This document shows, one piece after another, positions 1 to 26,250 of a DNA stretch of 64,000 nt; the first letter of the stretch is position 1, and every line of letters starts with the position of its first letter. A program made the translations under genes and the position numbers. The stretch covers positions 1,110,501 through 1,174,500 of the forward strand of contig WPIO01000057.1 of assembly GCA_009760855.2 (NCBI GenBank), given 5' to 3'. Below the pieces are notes generated by a model. It searched no databases. It was not told where the DNA came from and saw only the letters and a list, made by a program, of their open reading frames with translations. This DNA is from Cristatella mucedo. Lineage: Eukaryota > Bryozoa > Phylactolaemata > Cristatellidae.

Positions 1-84
1 CTTCAAGTGTGGCTCGGCCGCACCGCGCACGCAAGACTTGCAATGCAGTTTCTCTTCTCGCCGTTCGCTACCCAGCAAGCCTCG

Positions 85-335
85 TTATGTAACGTAATGT
101 ACCTCCGTCAGTAACTCCACAAAGTCGTAAAGACCACGTGGGTGTTACGCAGGAGAGTTTTGCATAGCGCACTCACAGCCCGAGCGGCTCTCGGTACGCA
201 TTCGGTAGCCAACAGACTTCGTCTCACGCAACAGAGAGAAAGTGGGAAGCATGGCAGAGTCAGGAGAGCAGTTGAGGTAGTGAGTAGCATAGAAGTAGCA
301 GTTCAGGACCGCTGAAAAAAGATGTGCCATAGTCA
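85..335 (-). mobile_element. 3' end of LINE family X
   Basis: Read on the minus strand it contains the repeated 3' segment (ATGCTTCCCACTTTCTC, then AGTCTGTTGGCTACCGAATG, then ACTCTCCTGCGTAACACCCAC) seen at 5.0, 32.1, 52.2 and 63.1 kb, ending in an ACATTACG-type tail. 5'-truncated. Confidence 0.8.
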
Positions 336-1761
336 GCAGTTATGGCTTGCTGATGGCTTCGCGTGTGCGCGTGTGTATACAGGCACTGCTCAGGCGCTTT
401 TAGACGCATATATCTACTGTATGTTTAAAAAAAGACAGCTGCACATTCAAATTATTTGCCTACACCCGTAAAAAATCAAAGAAAGCTCCAGTGGGCTGTG
501 GAAAGCGGACCTGAGTATTCGCTGACCGGGCTGTTGAAGAAAACCTGCTGACTGGAGTCAAAGGAAGTAACAGTTAGTTGACTCAAAAGCCTCATTTATA
601 TAGCGGCAGAAGAGCCACTGTGGCTATCACTCTCGCTTGCCATGCGCAGAACAGAAGCGCCTGCTTCACGACTCAAACCTGCGAATTGGGTCATACAGTG
701 CGAGAATCGGGGGTTGAGCTCTTAACTGGCATGGCAAATCAAGAAGAATAGTGAATACATGCTTCAAAATATTTAAATTGTATTATCGATCAAAATTAAA
801 AATAATTTCCTTTATTTCGTGGTGCCGTCCGGGATAACGAAGAGCAATTTTTTTACCAGCTTTGCTTCATTTTTCTCTTGATCCATTTCTATCAAATTTG
901 GTACTTTCTGACATTAGTAAAGTCTCAGATTTGGTATTGCCCAACTGGGTGACTCTTCATTGCCAACTGCAAGCGGTGGTGATAGCCGATAACGCTCTTC
1001 TGCCGCTGTATAAATGAGACTGTTAATTCAGCTAAATTTGTTCTTCTCATTCGTCGTTCGCTAGCGACCCTGCTGCTCCTTCCGTTTACGTACGAACGAG
1101 ACGTACAGTCAAAACAATGTAGACTGACATACTTGCACAATAAATAACGTGCACATGTTAGTGCAGAAGTACATGTACATAAAATAACTTAATAGATATA
1201 ATATTTAGTGCGTATAGGCGTGTACAAATATTTATGGTACTGTTATATACGGTACATGATTTTTGTATTTTGTATTTCATATATTTTTGTAGTGCATTTT
1301 TTGTATTTTATTTTTTGTATTTATTGTATTACATGATTATTTGTAAGATTATTTTGGTATTTTTATGCTTATCGTCATTTTTGCATAATCAGTTGTGATG
1401 ATTTGTAAAGCATTTGCAGCGTCTCCTAAAACATTTTTTAATGTGCGGCAAAGTTAGAGCTTCCAGACACTGGCCTTATTTATCTTGTCTTTTGCGAACC
1501 CCACTGAACTGCTAGGAGTCAGAGGCCACTTGGAGTTGCCGAGCGATATTATTACTTATGGGATAAAGTGGTTTCCACAACCAGACAGAACGAGACCGCA
1601 AGCACTGCTCTCCTAAAAGCGATCATCCTTGGTGACACTCGACGAACGTGGGTGCCGCCTGAATCGTTTATCGCGGCTAGCAACTTGTAGATGCACCGTC
1701 AAATGCACAACAGGTGTGCCGAAAGAAGCAGAACACGGCAGCAACAAATAAATAAATTACT
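336..1761. other. Intergenic, no gene seen
   Basis: AT-rich sequence with two SINE-A remnants (about 585-650 on minus; about 950-1,040 on plus: CTGCAAGCGGTGGTGATAGC). Several TTTTTGTATT repeats at 1,260-1,330. No coding frame resembles a known family. Confidence 0.6.
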
Positions 1762-1922
1762 AGCTGATTTAACAGCCTCTTTTTTATATTATTGCCTTTA
1801 CGGCTATCACCACCGCTTGCAGCGGCGATAAAGGATCGCCCACTAAAGGATTCGAACCCACGACCTCGGGACCGAGGCCGTGAAAAGCAACCGTCTTACT
1901 TAGTGTGCCATCACGACTCGAG
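1762..1922 (-). mobile_element. SINE-A copy (tRNA-derived)
   Basis: On the minus strand it has a tRNA-like head with A-box-like TGGCACACTAAGTAAG, the complementary arms around GACC, and a B-box GGGTTCGAATCC, then the body GGCTATCACC/GGTGATAGCC and the tail GAGGCTGTTAAATCAGC. Confidence 0.8.
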
Positions 1923-2413
1923 AAACCTGGTACCCTATGGGTAAATGTCGAGCAAATACTTGTAAGATTTTTTAAATAATCGAATATTAGTTCATGATAG
2001 CTTTCAAAAGACAAGTATTTTAGCAATGGGATCTGAAGCTTTAACGTTTCCGTGTCATGAAACGTCATGGGGCTAAATACCTGCAATCACCGTCGTGCAG
2101 AGCAATAATTTTTCAACCAAAATCAGAAATCAGCTGCTACAATGATGAGCAAGCAAAGCTGAGCTCACTTTTCATATTACACATCGATCTGTAAAGTATT
2201 GGCTGTTACGGAATTTACGAGGCACAGAGCTACACTGTAAATAAAGCTGTTTAAAAATCATAAGCATGTATTTCAACAAGCTGCAGACATGTACCTCGCT
2301 GTACGAAGGTTCAACAACTTAGAACACAAGGGTCAGATGATGCAGAAATCTGCAATCTTTCTATCTTTAGACATGTTGCTTCTTGTTTACTTGCGGATTT
2401 GTCATGCTGGCAG

Positions 2414-2562
2414 AGCCAGGGGCAGCGGGAGGGGGGTGGGGGGGGGGGTAAATCCCTCCCCATGGACAGTTTGAAGTACGTATATCCTGGGGCAAATTTC
2501 CCCAGGCTAGGGAATGGGAACCTCGCCTCCCCCCAACCTGAAAATCCTGGCTCCGCCCCTGG
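2414..2562. mobile_element. Possible MITE with imperfect terminal repeats
   Basis: Begins CCAGGGGCAGCGGGAGG and ends CTGGCTCCGCCCCTGG, so the ends are imperfect inverted repeats of about 16 bp around a G-rich then C-rich interior. The end motif resembles non-autonomous DNA transposons, but no clear target-site duplication is visible. Confidence 0.35.
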
Positions 2563-3899
2563 TTAAGGATGTCGGTACCGGGTGACGCCCGGCGACACGA
2601 TTAGACCACAGGGGGGCGGCCAGCCCCGTAATCCTGCCCCCTTTAGCTCCCCCACACAGGGCATGAGTGCTTTACTGTGCGTTTTTGTAGGCTAAGAGTG
2701 GCGCTTGGGGGGGCTTTGGCGTACTTGCCTGAGCCGGATACCGTAATTATTTCTTGGTTATTGCTCCTCTTGCAACGAGTTGTAAGCGTCTGAATTGAGA
2801 TTCAGTTCTTCCATGGCGCAATACAAAAGAATAACTATTACCAGATGGGACCTGACCATCTAGCGGTTAATACATCATGGAAAGCAACAGCCAGAGCGGT
2901 AGCCATGGCTTCGGCAAGCACGGGTCTAACCCTAAAGCCTGAAGGGCACCGCACAAGGTCAATACCTTGTACATCTCCTTGGAAAGGCTACTTAGACCCT
3001 AAGGAAAGAAATATCTCTGTGCTCCAATTAGTCCAAAGAGTCCAATGATCGGCGCAGAAGGCGCGCGCGCATCTCTTCCGACCCGTCAGTCTAAAAACAA
3101 AAAAAAATGCTTGCCCTTTTAGGAGAGCCTTGAGCTATTCACCGAAGGTCGATATATGTAGCTTACCAAAATGAATTGAACTTTTTCTTGCAGCTCTGCA
3201 GGACACGATTGGGGCCTTTAATTAAAAAAAAATCGACACGTTCCTCTGCAAGCCCAGCCTGAGCGTGCTGGAGGTGGAGACCCGCCGCTCCAGAAGTCTC
3301 CTTTACTCCTTCCCAAAGTAGGAGGCAACCTCAAAAGAAGAGACGCGCCATCCTTTAATACACGACTAGCGCACGGGTGACGCCACGAAGCCACACACTG
3401 CACACGGCACGCCGACGAGCCTCTGGGCCGCTTCCTAAATCCATCTTTACACGGTCGATTTTCTACCCGTCAGCTTTTTTGTCGGCCAAGCGAATAGACG
3501 TCTAACTGACTAGGGCGCGTTTACACGACTGCTTTATCTGTGGGTTTTCCCGCGTCATCCGCGAAAGCTCTACCCGCTGAGTCGTTATGGGTTCTGTAGT
3601 CTGTCGCTCTGACAGCAGGACGCGACGGTGCGCAGGTGACGAAATGCAGACACCGAGCTCCAGCACTCGTGTATTTCGTCAATGCTCGTAGTGTTACACC
3701 GCACAGCTAGCCGCTCTTCCCTCCTTCCTGCTTCCGACTGCTTCCCCCTCACCCGGCAGTGACTCACTCATGTCAAAACATTAACTCATTCAACCATAAA
3801 CCCATATAACCCATAAACAAATAAAACCATTAACCTGCAATTAACCTGCAATAAACCATAAAACCACAGGTTCGCTGTAATTAAGTGGTTGGAAACTGC
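2563..3899. other. Intergenic, no gene seen
   Basis: Unique-looking sequence with short open frames only; a run of degenerate ACCATAAACC units at 3,790-3,870 is a small tandem repeat. Nothing recognisable. Confidence 0.55.
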
Positions 3900-4120
3900 G
3901 CACGGTCGCCTGCTGATGTGGGACATGTTCTTCAGCCATCAGGAGCGTCTACATCCACGCAAAACACGTCTTCGACTGCTCTGCTGCTGGCTCAGCTATG
4001 CTCCTCACTTTCTCTCTGCTGCGCGAGATGAAGTCTCTTGGCTACCGTGTGTGCATCGACAGCCGCTTGGGCTTTAAGTGCGCTATAGAAAAACTCTCTA
4101 GCCTAATTCTCAGTTAGTCT
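3900..4120 (+). mobile_element. 3' end of LINE family X, diverged
   Basis: Shares TATGCTCCTCACTTTCTC, GAGATGAAGTCTCTTGGCTA and the CTCTCTAGCCTAATTCTCAG tail with the other family X ends. 5'-truncated. Confidence 0.7.
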
Positions 4121-4139
4121 TAACTACAACAATCAGGGG

Positions 4140-4250
4140 CTCTTTGTGATTTGTCCTTTGTGTCCTTTGCAGCAAATGTAAAGCGTCTAGAAAGAGATTG
4201 AGTTCTCTGAGAAAGCTTTATCAAGTGTATTATTATTATTATTATTATTG
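4140..4250 (+). mobile_element. L2-like LINE 3' tail with (ATT)n
   Basis: Holds the L2-like 3' block (GCAAATGTAAAGCGTCTAGA then AGAGATTGAGTTCTCTGAG) ending in (ATT)n at 4,229-4,250. A second tail of the same kind lies at 4,315-4,395. Confidence 0.75.
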
Positions 4251-4434
4251 TGTGCATGTACCTGCTTACACTGTGCTAGCGATGTTGCCGCCAATCATTT
4301 GGTAATGCTTTCTATACAGCGTCTGTAAAGTGCCCAGAAAGAGATTCAGTTCACTGAGGGCGGAGCTTACAATGTATCATTATTCTTGTTATTATTATGA
4401 TTATATTCCTTGTGGCTTTGTACAAGATACGTCG

Positions 4435-4610
4435 GTTAGCCGTGATGGCACACTAGGTAAGGCGGTTGCTTTCACGACCTCCGTCCCGAGGTCGTGGTTT
4501 CGATTCCTGCAGTGGGCGATTCTTTATCGCCACTGCAAGCGGTGGTGATAGCCGTAAAGGCTCTTCTGTCGCTATAGAAAAGGGATGCTGTTTAATCAGC
4601 GAGTATTTGT
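4435..4610 (+). mobile_element. SINE-A copy (tRNA-derived)
   Basis: Full-length-looking copy: TGGCACACTAGGTAAGG (A box), hairpin arms CACGACCTC and GAGGTCGTG, B-box-like GTTTCGATTCC, CCACTGCAAGCGGTGG stem, and a TGTTTAATCAGC tail. A truncated second copy follows at 4,670-4,750. Confidence 0.82.
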
Positions 4611-4999
4611 TTGTTTATACGTTACATTACGCAACATAACAATCCGGAAAGTGACGCAGGTCGAGGGTTTGTCGAGCAAGCGGCGGTAATAGCAGTCAAG
4701 GCTCTGCTTCCGCTCATAAATGAGGCTGTTAAATCAGCTAAACTTTACTGTATTATCATGGGGTTGAGAGCTAAGCTTTGACCATAAAAGACCGTGACCG
4801 GAAGTAATAAAAGTCGGCCTTCACTCGGCCTATTTTCCACACTCGCAGCTCAATAAGCCGGAAGTTAAAACAACGTGATAGCTTTGTACGTTATCGTAAC
4901 TCTAGCTGGACTCTACGGGCAATACGCATCTAATCTTTAGTGATTAGAAGTGCCGATCAAATCAAAACTCAAGACGATGACGTCCGTCATGCGCATAAT

Positions 5000-5290
5000 T
5001 CTAACGCTACAGACTACGGCTCATCCTTTCCAGCGGTCCTCATCTGCTACTTGCATGCTACTCGCTACCTCAACTGCTGTCTTGAATCTGCTATGCTTCC
5101 CACTTTCTCGTTGTCGCATGAGATGAAGTCTGTTGGCTACAGAATGCGTACCGAAAGCCGCTTAGGCTACGAGTGCACATATTACTCTCCTGCGTAGCAC
5201 CCACGTAATCTATGTGGCTTTGTGGAGTTCGATACATTACATTACATGATAATTCTGCGATACATTACATTACATTACACGAACCAAGAG
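5000..5290 (+). mobile_element. 3' end of LINE family X with (ATTAC)n tail
   Basis: The clearest plus-strand 3' end of this family, terminating in two blocks of ACATTACATTAC pentamer repeats (5,230-5,280). The pentamer tail is the probable reverse-transcription primer zone. Confidence 0.82.
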
Positions 5291-6417
5291 ACTTCGTCTA
5301 CGGCCTATTACAGCGTTTCCAGCGCGCTTTCGCTGGGACTTGCTGGCAGCAACAGCTGCGCCTCACCGCTTGCCGGGGGTTCCTTGATCGCGGAGGGTGG
5401 GGGAGCTAGCGTAGCGTTCCGCAGATGACCTCGACCGGATTCTTAGATAACCGGCTCTCAAGGGCAGCGTCAGCAGAGCCAGTGCAGCATTGGGTATGGA
5501 GAATCGACAATCGGCGATTAAAGAAACGCCAAGTTTTTTATGCATGTTTATTTGATTTCGAAAAATGAACTCACACACCATTTTTGGACGGATGCGATAA
5601 GGTTCATGGGTATCATGCTATCTAGAAACAAGGTTGTATGAATTTTTTTACGATGCGGTATACAAATATAACAATAATTTATTATTTCCAATTTGTCCTG
5701 CAAATTTTAAAACATGAGTGCGTTTTACAGTAGCACTAGTATTGGAGCAATTCACATAAACTCGCATAAATAATCTAGCAACTAAGACAGGTTTCACTCA
5801 CTGTCCACAGCCATATGCATGTTCACTTGAACAGCAGTCAGCACTGTGCCTGTTGCACACCTCTATGCACGAATAGCCACGTGCCGGTAGAACTAACTAA
5901 AATGCACCAAATGCGACCATGACCTATTAAGTTCGTAGGTAGCTTGCCCAAAAACACAGCAAATCACGCACTGCGTTGTGTACAAAAATATATGCGTTCA
6001 GCATTACACTAGCTGACGCTTGCACTGGGACGGCTCGATAAGGGAAATTATAATATGGGGTCAATAACCCCCAGAATAACTCTGATAACTTAGACAATTA
6101 CAACTACTATGTACGCAGCACCATCGTGCAAAATCTATAACTTAAAACAATCATAAGGCGCATTGATGCAATGCCTGGATCTGGTAACCTTTAGGTTTCC
6201 TTGACATGACACGCTTAGCGTTCAGCAGCTATATGCCTTACTCTGTGAAATAGCGAGTTAAATTTGAGCATGAGCAGCAGCAGCAGCCCCTAGCCCAACT
6301 CGGCCAGGTCAGGTTGCAAAGCGTCACTTGAGGCAAGCATCCGTTGCAGATTGGTCCCGGTGCACGTGGAAGGTGTCCGCTGGCCAGTGGAGCTATGGGA
6401 CTGCCCAAGCCGTCTAA
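5291..6417. other. NEK10 downstream flank / 3' UTR
   Basis: AT-rich sequence after the NEK10 stop. No frame of interest. The 3' UTR of NEK10 presumably occupies part of it; the only AATAAA on the minus strand nearby is at 5683-5678. Confidence 0.5.
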
Positions 6418-20836
<14,419 letters not shown>

Positions 20837-21577
20837 CTGCAGCGGAACACAGAAAGGGCGGCTCATTACTAGGAAAATTTCTCCCACCGCTCAACCGTTT
20901 TGCCAACAAGTAGCAACGTTTCCGCCCCGAAAAAAGAGGCATCGAATTCCCGAGCAATTGCTTTCAGCTAGTAATTTAGTCGGTGCTCCGTTTCGAGCAA
21001 GCGATAGTTTGCTAGCTGCTGCACTTCCTGGCTTCATTGCACACTCGCCCGCAATGACAGGATGAGGGAACCGCTCGTAACTCTTCTCTGCTCGGTTATA
21101 AAGACTCCCGAGCCGACGGCGGCTTGATGCCACCTTACCAGGACGCCAGATCTAGGCCGCAGCCGCTGGCTGAAACGAGCAGCCTCTTGCCGACCACCGG
21201 TTAGGCTAAGCGGGCTTTGCTGCACGGCCGTCGGTGCAAGCTTCCTAATGGGGTCTCGATCGGTGGGCGGCAGAGCAACGGCTGTCCGGCTGGCCACTTT
21301 ATTTGCTCAGCTCGCTGCATCGGAAGGAATTCGCTCGCTTCACTCGCCCGTGTGCAAAGTATGACCCATTAATGCCCAACGCCGGCATAACGCTATGTCA
21401 ACAACAGCTAGGACCTGTTGTGAAAATACAAATCCGAGACTGCTCGCTGGGCTTGAAGAAAACCACTGCTGTGTTTAAAAACAAGCCCAACCCTAAGGCT
21501 CGGGCCCGTCCAATAGGCAGCCGGTGTGAGGCTCCTTGACTGAGCAAAAGAAATAAGCTGAAAGGTTCTCATTCAGC

Positions 21578-21578
<1 letters not shown>

Positions 21579-21655
<77 letters not shown>
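21579..21655. repeat. (CT)n microsatellite
   Basis: A pure CT run of about 38 units, upstream of the first traced NEK10 exon. Confidence 0.97.
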
Positions 21656-21657
<2 letters not shown>

Positions 21658-21756
21658 AAGGAATGCCGCCATTTGTACTGTGGTTCCTGCTTGCACTTCC
21701 CGTGTAGTAATGACCAGCAGGCCACGGCGGCAGCAGATAGTAGCAGCATAACCATC

Positions 21757-22138
<382 letters not shown>

Positions 22139-22149
22139 CACCGGCTCTC

Positions 22150-23639
22150 AGCAGCCGAAAAAGTGCTTCTTACCGATGCAACTAAAGCTTTACAAATGGG
22201 GTTTACTGAGCATTTTGTACTACAGAAAAAGACCACGTGGAGAACTTTTAAGGTGACGCTTTTGCTTGCACAGCACTTCATCTAGAGCACCAATACGGTT
22301 GCCATTAACTCGCTAGTGGATAAGCCAGGTACAAGTCTCGCTTGCCTGCTCTGCTCAACTGAAAGTGTGAAAGCTACCCTATGCCTATGCTCAGATCGGG
22401 CGACATTCAGCTGCTAGCTGTGCGACGATGCGTGAGCAGTGCCCAACTTTCAAACGGCGGCGACGCTTGGGATGGCGCTGCTTGCCCTGTACCCAGATCG
22501 TCTGTTGACGTACTCGGCCTAGCCAGAGCTGTCTATGGATGTGCACAAAGTGCGAATCTTAATTGTTGTTTATGTGCAGCTAATTGTAGTGGAAAATTGC
22601 TTCTGGCACCTGCGGGAGCCTGCTTCAAGACAGCACGGGTGAGCGGTTCGTTTGTAGATATTCCCAGCCAGGGCAGGAAAACCGCCGATAGCCAAGCATT
22701 GGTTAGCTGCTGGGTTTCCGGCTGCGTTATTCTCTAGGACACGCCCAGCTTAGGATAGAGAATGGTTCAGTTCGGAAGACAGCAGCACTTGTTGAAATCC
22801 TGCGAGCAGGTAATTTGCCTGGCTGGAGCAGCCGGAACTCAGCTGGTGGCCACCTGAGCTGAGCCAGGATCGCTTGCTGCAGGAAAGACGCACCCCACCT
22901 TCTTTCAACCACTTTTCACCTTTGCTACCGTTAGTCATTGCTTTCGTCTAATGCACCCAGTGATGACACCACTGTGGTGCGTCTGACCGAATCCGAATCT
23001 TACCTAGTCGGCAGTATGTATCCAGTTCAGTCTCAAAAATCATCTGCAAACCGGGAAACTTAAAAAACCCTTGACATTTGGGACTTTCGGAAAAAATATC
23101 GTCATTACTGCTTCTGCTCAATCATTCACCGAACCTGTCCTCACTTGTGGAATGCTGCAATGTGGCGCTAGCTGATGTTCTGAGCGAGTTTGCTTCTCTC
23201 ACTAAGCGAAACATACGTCCTAACCATCGGATCATGCTCCATTTACAGCAAGTCTAGATGGCGAATCGCTTGCTACTTAACTGTTTAAATAATTTGGAAT
23301 ACTTAGCAAAAGCTTGAAATAGCATACAAGGATTAATTCGTACAAGGTCTGACAATCTGTTAACTGGCAGACGAGATCTTTTTTAGGTAGCAACCCATCC
23401 ATCTTAGCTGAGGCCAAGACTAGTATTTATAAGAGCACAGTGGAATCACAGATGCAAGCTCCAATGAGGCTGATGCCGATCGTCAACCATCTCATTAAGC
23501 ACTCCCAGGTCAGCACTAAGCGTAGTGATCCTTGCATGATCTGGCAGATTGTTAATCAAGTTTCTTTGTAAGGAATATAGACAAGCTCCAGGAGAGTCTA
23601 TCTCTATGGTAAACTTTTAGCTGGACTCTCCAACCTCAT
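22150..23639. other. Intergenic, no gene seen
   Basis: Unique-looking sequence upstream of the traced NEK10 exons. No frame or splice pair recognisable; the missing N-terminal NEK10 exon may lie here or farther up. Confidence 0.5.
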
Positions 23640-24665
23640 TTTCCTGTATCTACCTCAACGTCCACCATTAAGCCTGGACCTTATGCAGATGACAATCACT
23701 TGTACCGGTGCTTTGATCCCGCCCTACCATGAGCACCTATAACTCTCTAAGCTTCCTTTAGGGTGGCAGCAAATCCTCAAAGTTGAATGATAATTAGACC
23801 GACTTAATAGCTATGGGCACAGCTAGTGTCACTCAGAAACTAGAAAGCCTAACCTTCAAGACAGGCTCGGTCAGTATGCCTGTGTCTCCTTCTGTGGCCG
23901 TAGCACGTAATCTAGGTGTCCTGTTCTTACATAACCTTTCACTAAATGGCCACATCAGCTCGAAAGTAAAGTCTACTTATTTTCATTTATATTTCATTGC
24001 AAATATTAGAGCTTGCTTAGGTAAGGATGTCACAGGCACTAGCATATCAACGCATTTTTGACACCCTTCTAGACATCCGAAAATCACCTATTTCATGAGT
24101 TGATCTATTCTCTCGCTGGCGAAATGAGCCGCTTGCTATTGGTGCAAAACTCTGCAGCCAGGCTTGTCTGTCGGCAATGTAGCAACTGCATTATTACACT
24201 AGTTCTAATCGACCTGCACCAGCTCCAATTAAGCAACTTATAGACTTAAAGGATCTGCACTCTCTCACTGACAGGTCACTTTATTTTCTAGCTCTAGATT
24301 TACTTATCTCGAATACTCTCAGGCTTCTTCCATTCTGCTGCTCTGACTCGAGCCATCTAGCTGTGCCTCTGACCAATTTTAAATTCTTTTGGTTGTACAG
24401 TTCTCATGATCCCAAAGCCTTGAACTCTCAAGCGACTGATATCATGGCAATCTCTGACTCGGACATTAAAAAAAAGCTACAAACTGCCACCTGCTCTCAC
24501 CTTAGCATCGGCTCGGTCAGCGGGAATCGTATTTGCTAGTTCGTGCTGAAACTGAGCAGACTATATCAGTAATCAAGCAACATGCTTTCTTTCCAGCCAA
24601 CGCAAAGTTCTTAGGAAGAGATTTGATTCTCTTTGGGTGCTCTATGAATGATTTAGTTTTACTAT
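23640..24665 (+). mobile_element. L2-like LINE fragment (RT C-terminus), broken
   Basis: Translation gives a decayed RT motif C (YADD) near 23,690, then LTFKTGSV, ARNLGVLFLHNLSLNGHI and a 3' part with LVQNSAARLVCRQCSN-like and PKALNSQ-like remnants. Stops and frameshifts throughout; ends in the L2-like 3' block AGATTTGATTCTCTTTGGGTG. Confidence 0.75.
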
Positions 24666-26005
24666 GATTGTATTAGTGCCATTCTGGCCGAAGTGGTATG
24701 TGTGAGCTCTCTAAGTAGGCAGTTTCCTGCCGAATCAATTCCTGACCGGAAGCTTCAGTTAGCTCATAGCCACCTGCTGTCTGCGGGTGGTCTAATTTCA
24801 GAGGAGAATGCTTATTAGCCGAGGGTAAAGTAAATTCTCCTAAAAATGTAGTGAAGTTACGTCTTTCCCATCCTGATCCGGTTAGCTTACGTAATTCCTC
24901 TGAGCTAAGTACATTCACCGAAGTCGGTGGCACACAGCTAGCTGCTGCTTACTCCTGAGCAAAAGCCATTATCAGCTCAGGGTGACCGTCGCCACTGCTA
25001 CTTCTTCCCTCCGTGTGACTAACGGAGTAAGTCACTCAAGGCCATCCTTACCGCCGCCCCCCCCCCCCACTGCCCACAGGGAATCCTCCCAACAGGGTGT
25101 GACCGGCGGGCGCTTCTCACGACCCGACTTTCAGGCCAAAGCCTCACCTCGGGGCTGTGTGTGTGCTGCCTCGCGAAGCCTAATATCGGGTGGTGTCATT
25201 ATGCAGACTGTTTTCCTAGCTCGCTGCACGCAATACCCCTATTGTCGACCCGGCTGGCTTCAAAACTGATGCTGCCGAGATCGAAGAATGCACGGGCAGC
25301 TATCATGGTGTGGGCGGCCAAACAAGGGGGACGGGTGTTGGGTTTCTTTGCACTGGCAATTGTGAGGGCACAACACTTCAGCCGAGCGAGCTCTACAACA
25401 GTTTGGACCCTCAGGACGACATGCCACTACTCACTGCTGGCACTTTCTACTCAAAGTGGCTCTCTAACGCTAGAGATGGCCACGACAGAACACGGCTGCA
25501 CTGCAGCAAGCAGAGTCACATTGCCTCTGCCCTGCCACCCGGGCAGGTGCTGACTGACCTGGGGCTGTTGCCAACCCTGGTAATAACTGCTAAGGGGTCG
25601 CCCACGGGATGGAAGAAGCCTAGCTGGACGTCGCTTATCCTGGATTGGGAAAAGGACAGCAGATTCAATTAATATATGAAAGCCAACCCATGTGAAACCC
25701 GTGGCACTCACAATTGCCCTGTCCTTGACCAGAAGCTAGCACCAGCTGCACCCCATTGGCACTTGCTACTATGTACACGCTCTGCCCGAGTTGTGATCAC
25801 ATCTGCCAACTAGACAGTTACATGAGTATCCCGAACCACTCTGAGTAGCTTTCTATGATGAAATATTGGACAGCCCAGGTTTGTGCTTTGGGCAAACTGG
25901 AAGGTTGCCACAGATCATTCATTATCTGCTGAAATTTCAAGTCCCCCCCCCCCCCCCGCAAAAGTCTGGCAGATCATGAGGCCAAGCAAACACACAAACA
26001 CGTGC

Positions 26006-26033
26006 ACACACACACACACACACACACACACAG
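26006..26033. repeat. (CA)n microsatellite
   Basis: About 13 CA units, preceded by a C-run at 25,945-25,959. Intergenic. Confidence 0.93.
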
Positions 26034-26149
26034 GCCAAACGGTTGCAGTTACGTAAATGCAATGGCAGTAGCTTAGCTGGGCAGTAAATTTGGGGGTTTT
26101 GCAAGCACTCCCGTCCCTGAGTGTAGGTGCAAGGTACACTCGCACTTTG

Positions 26150-26250
26150 TGTCATGGGCTCGAGTCCTGCTGAAGACGATTCTCTATTGCCCACTGCAGC
26201 TGTGGTGCAAGAGAGCTTTTAAGGCTCTTCTGTCGCTTTGCCTGCAGGCA
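26150..26250 (+). mobile_element. SINE-A fragment
   Basis: GGGCTCGAGTCCTG (B box), ATTCTCTATTGCCCACTGCA and AAGGCTCTTCTGTCGCT from the 3' half of SINE-A; the tail is lost. Confidence 0.55.

Noticed and set aside
4478-4515. SINE-A head as a functional tRNA gene
   Set aside because: A- and B-box-like words are present, but the acceptor stem and a normal anticodon loop are absent and the unit is repeated with a non-tRNA body.
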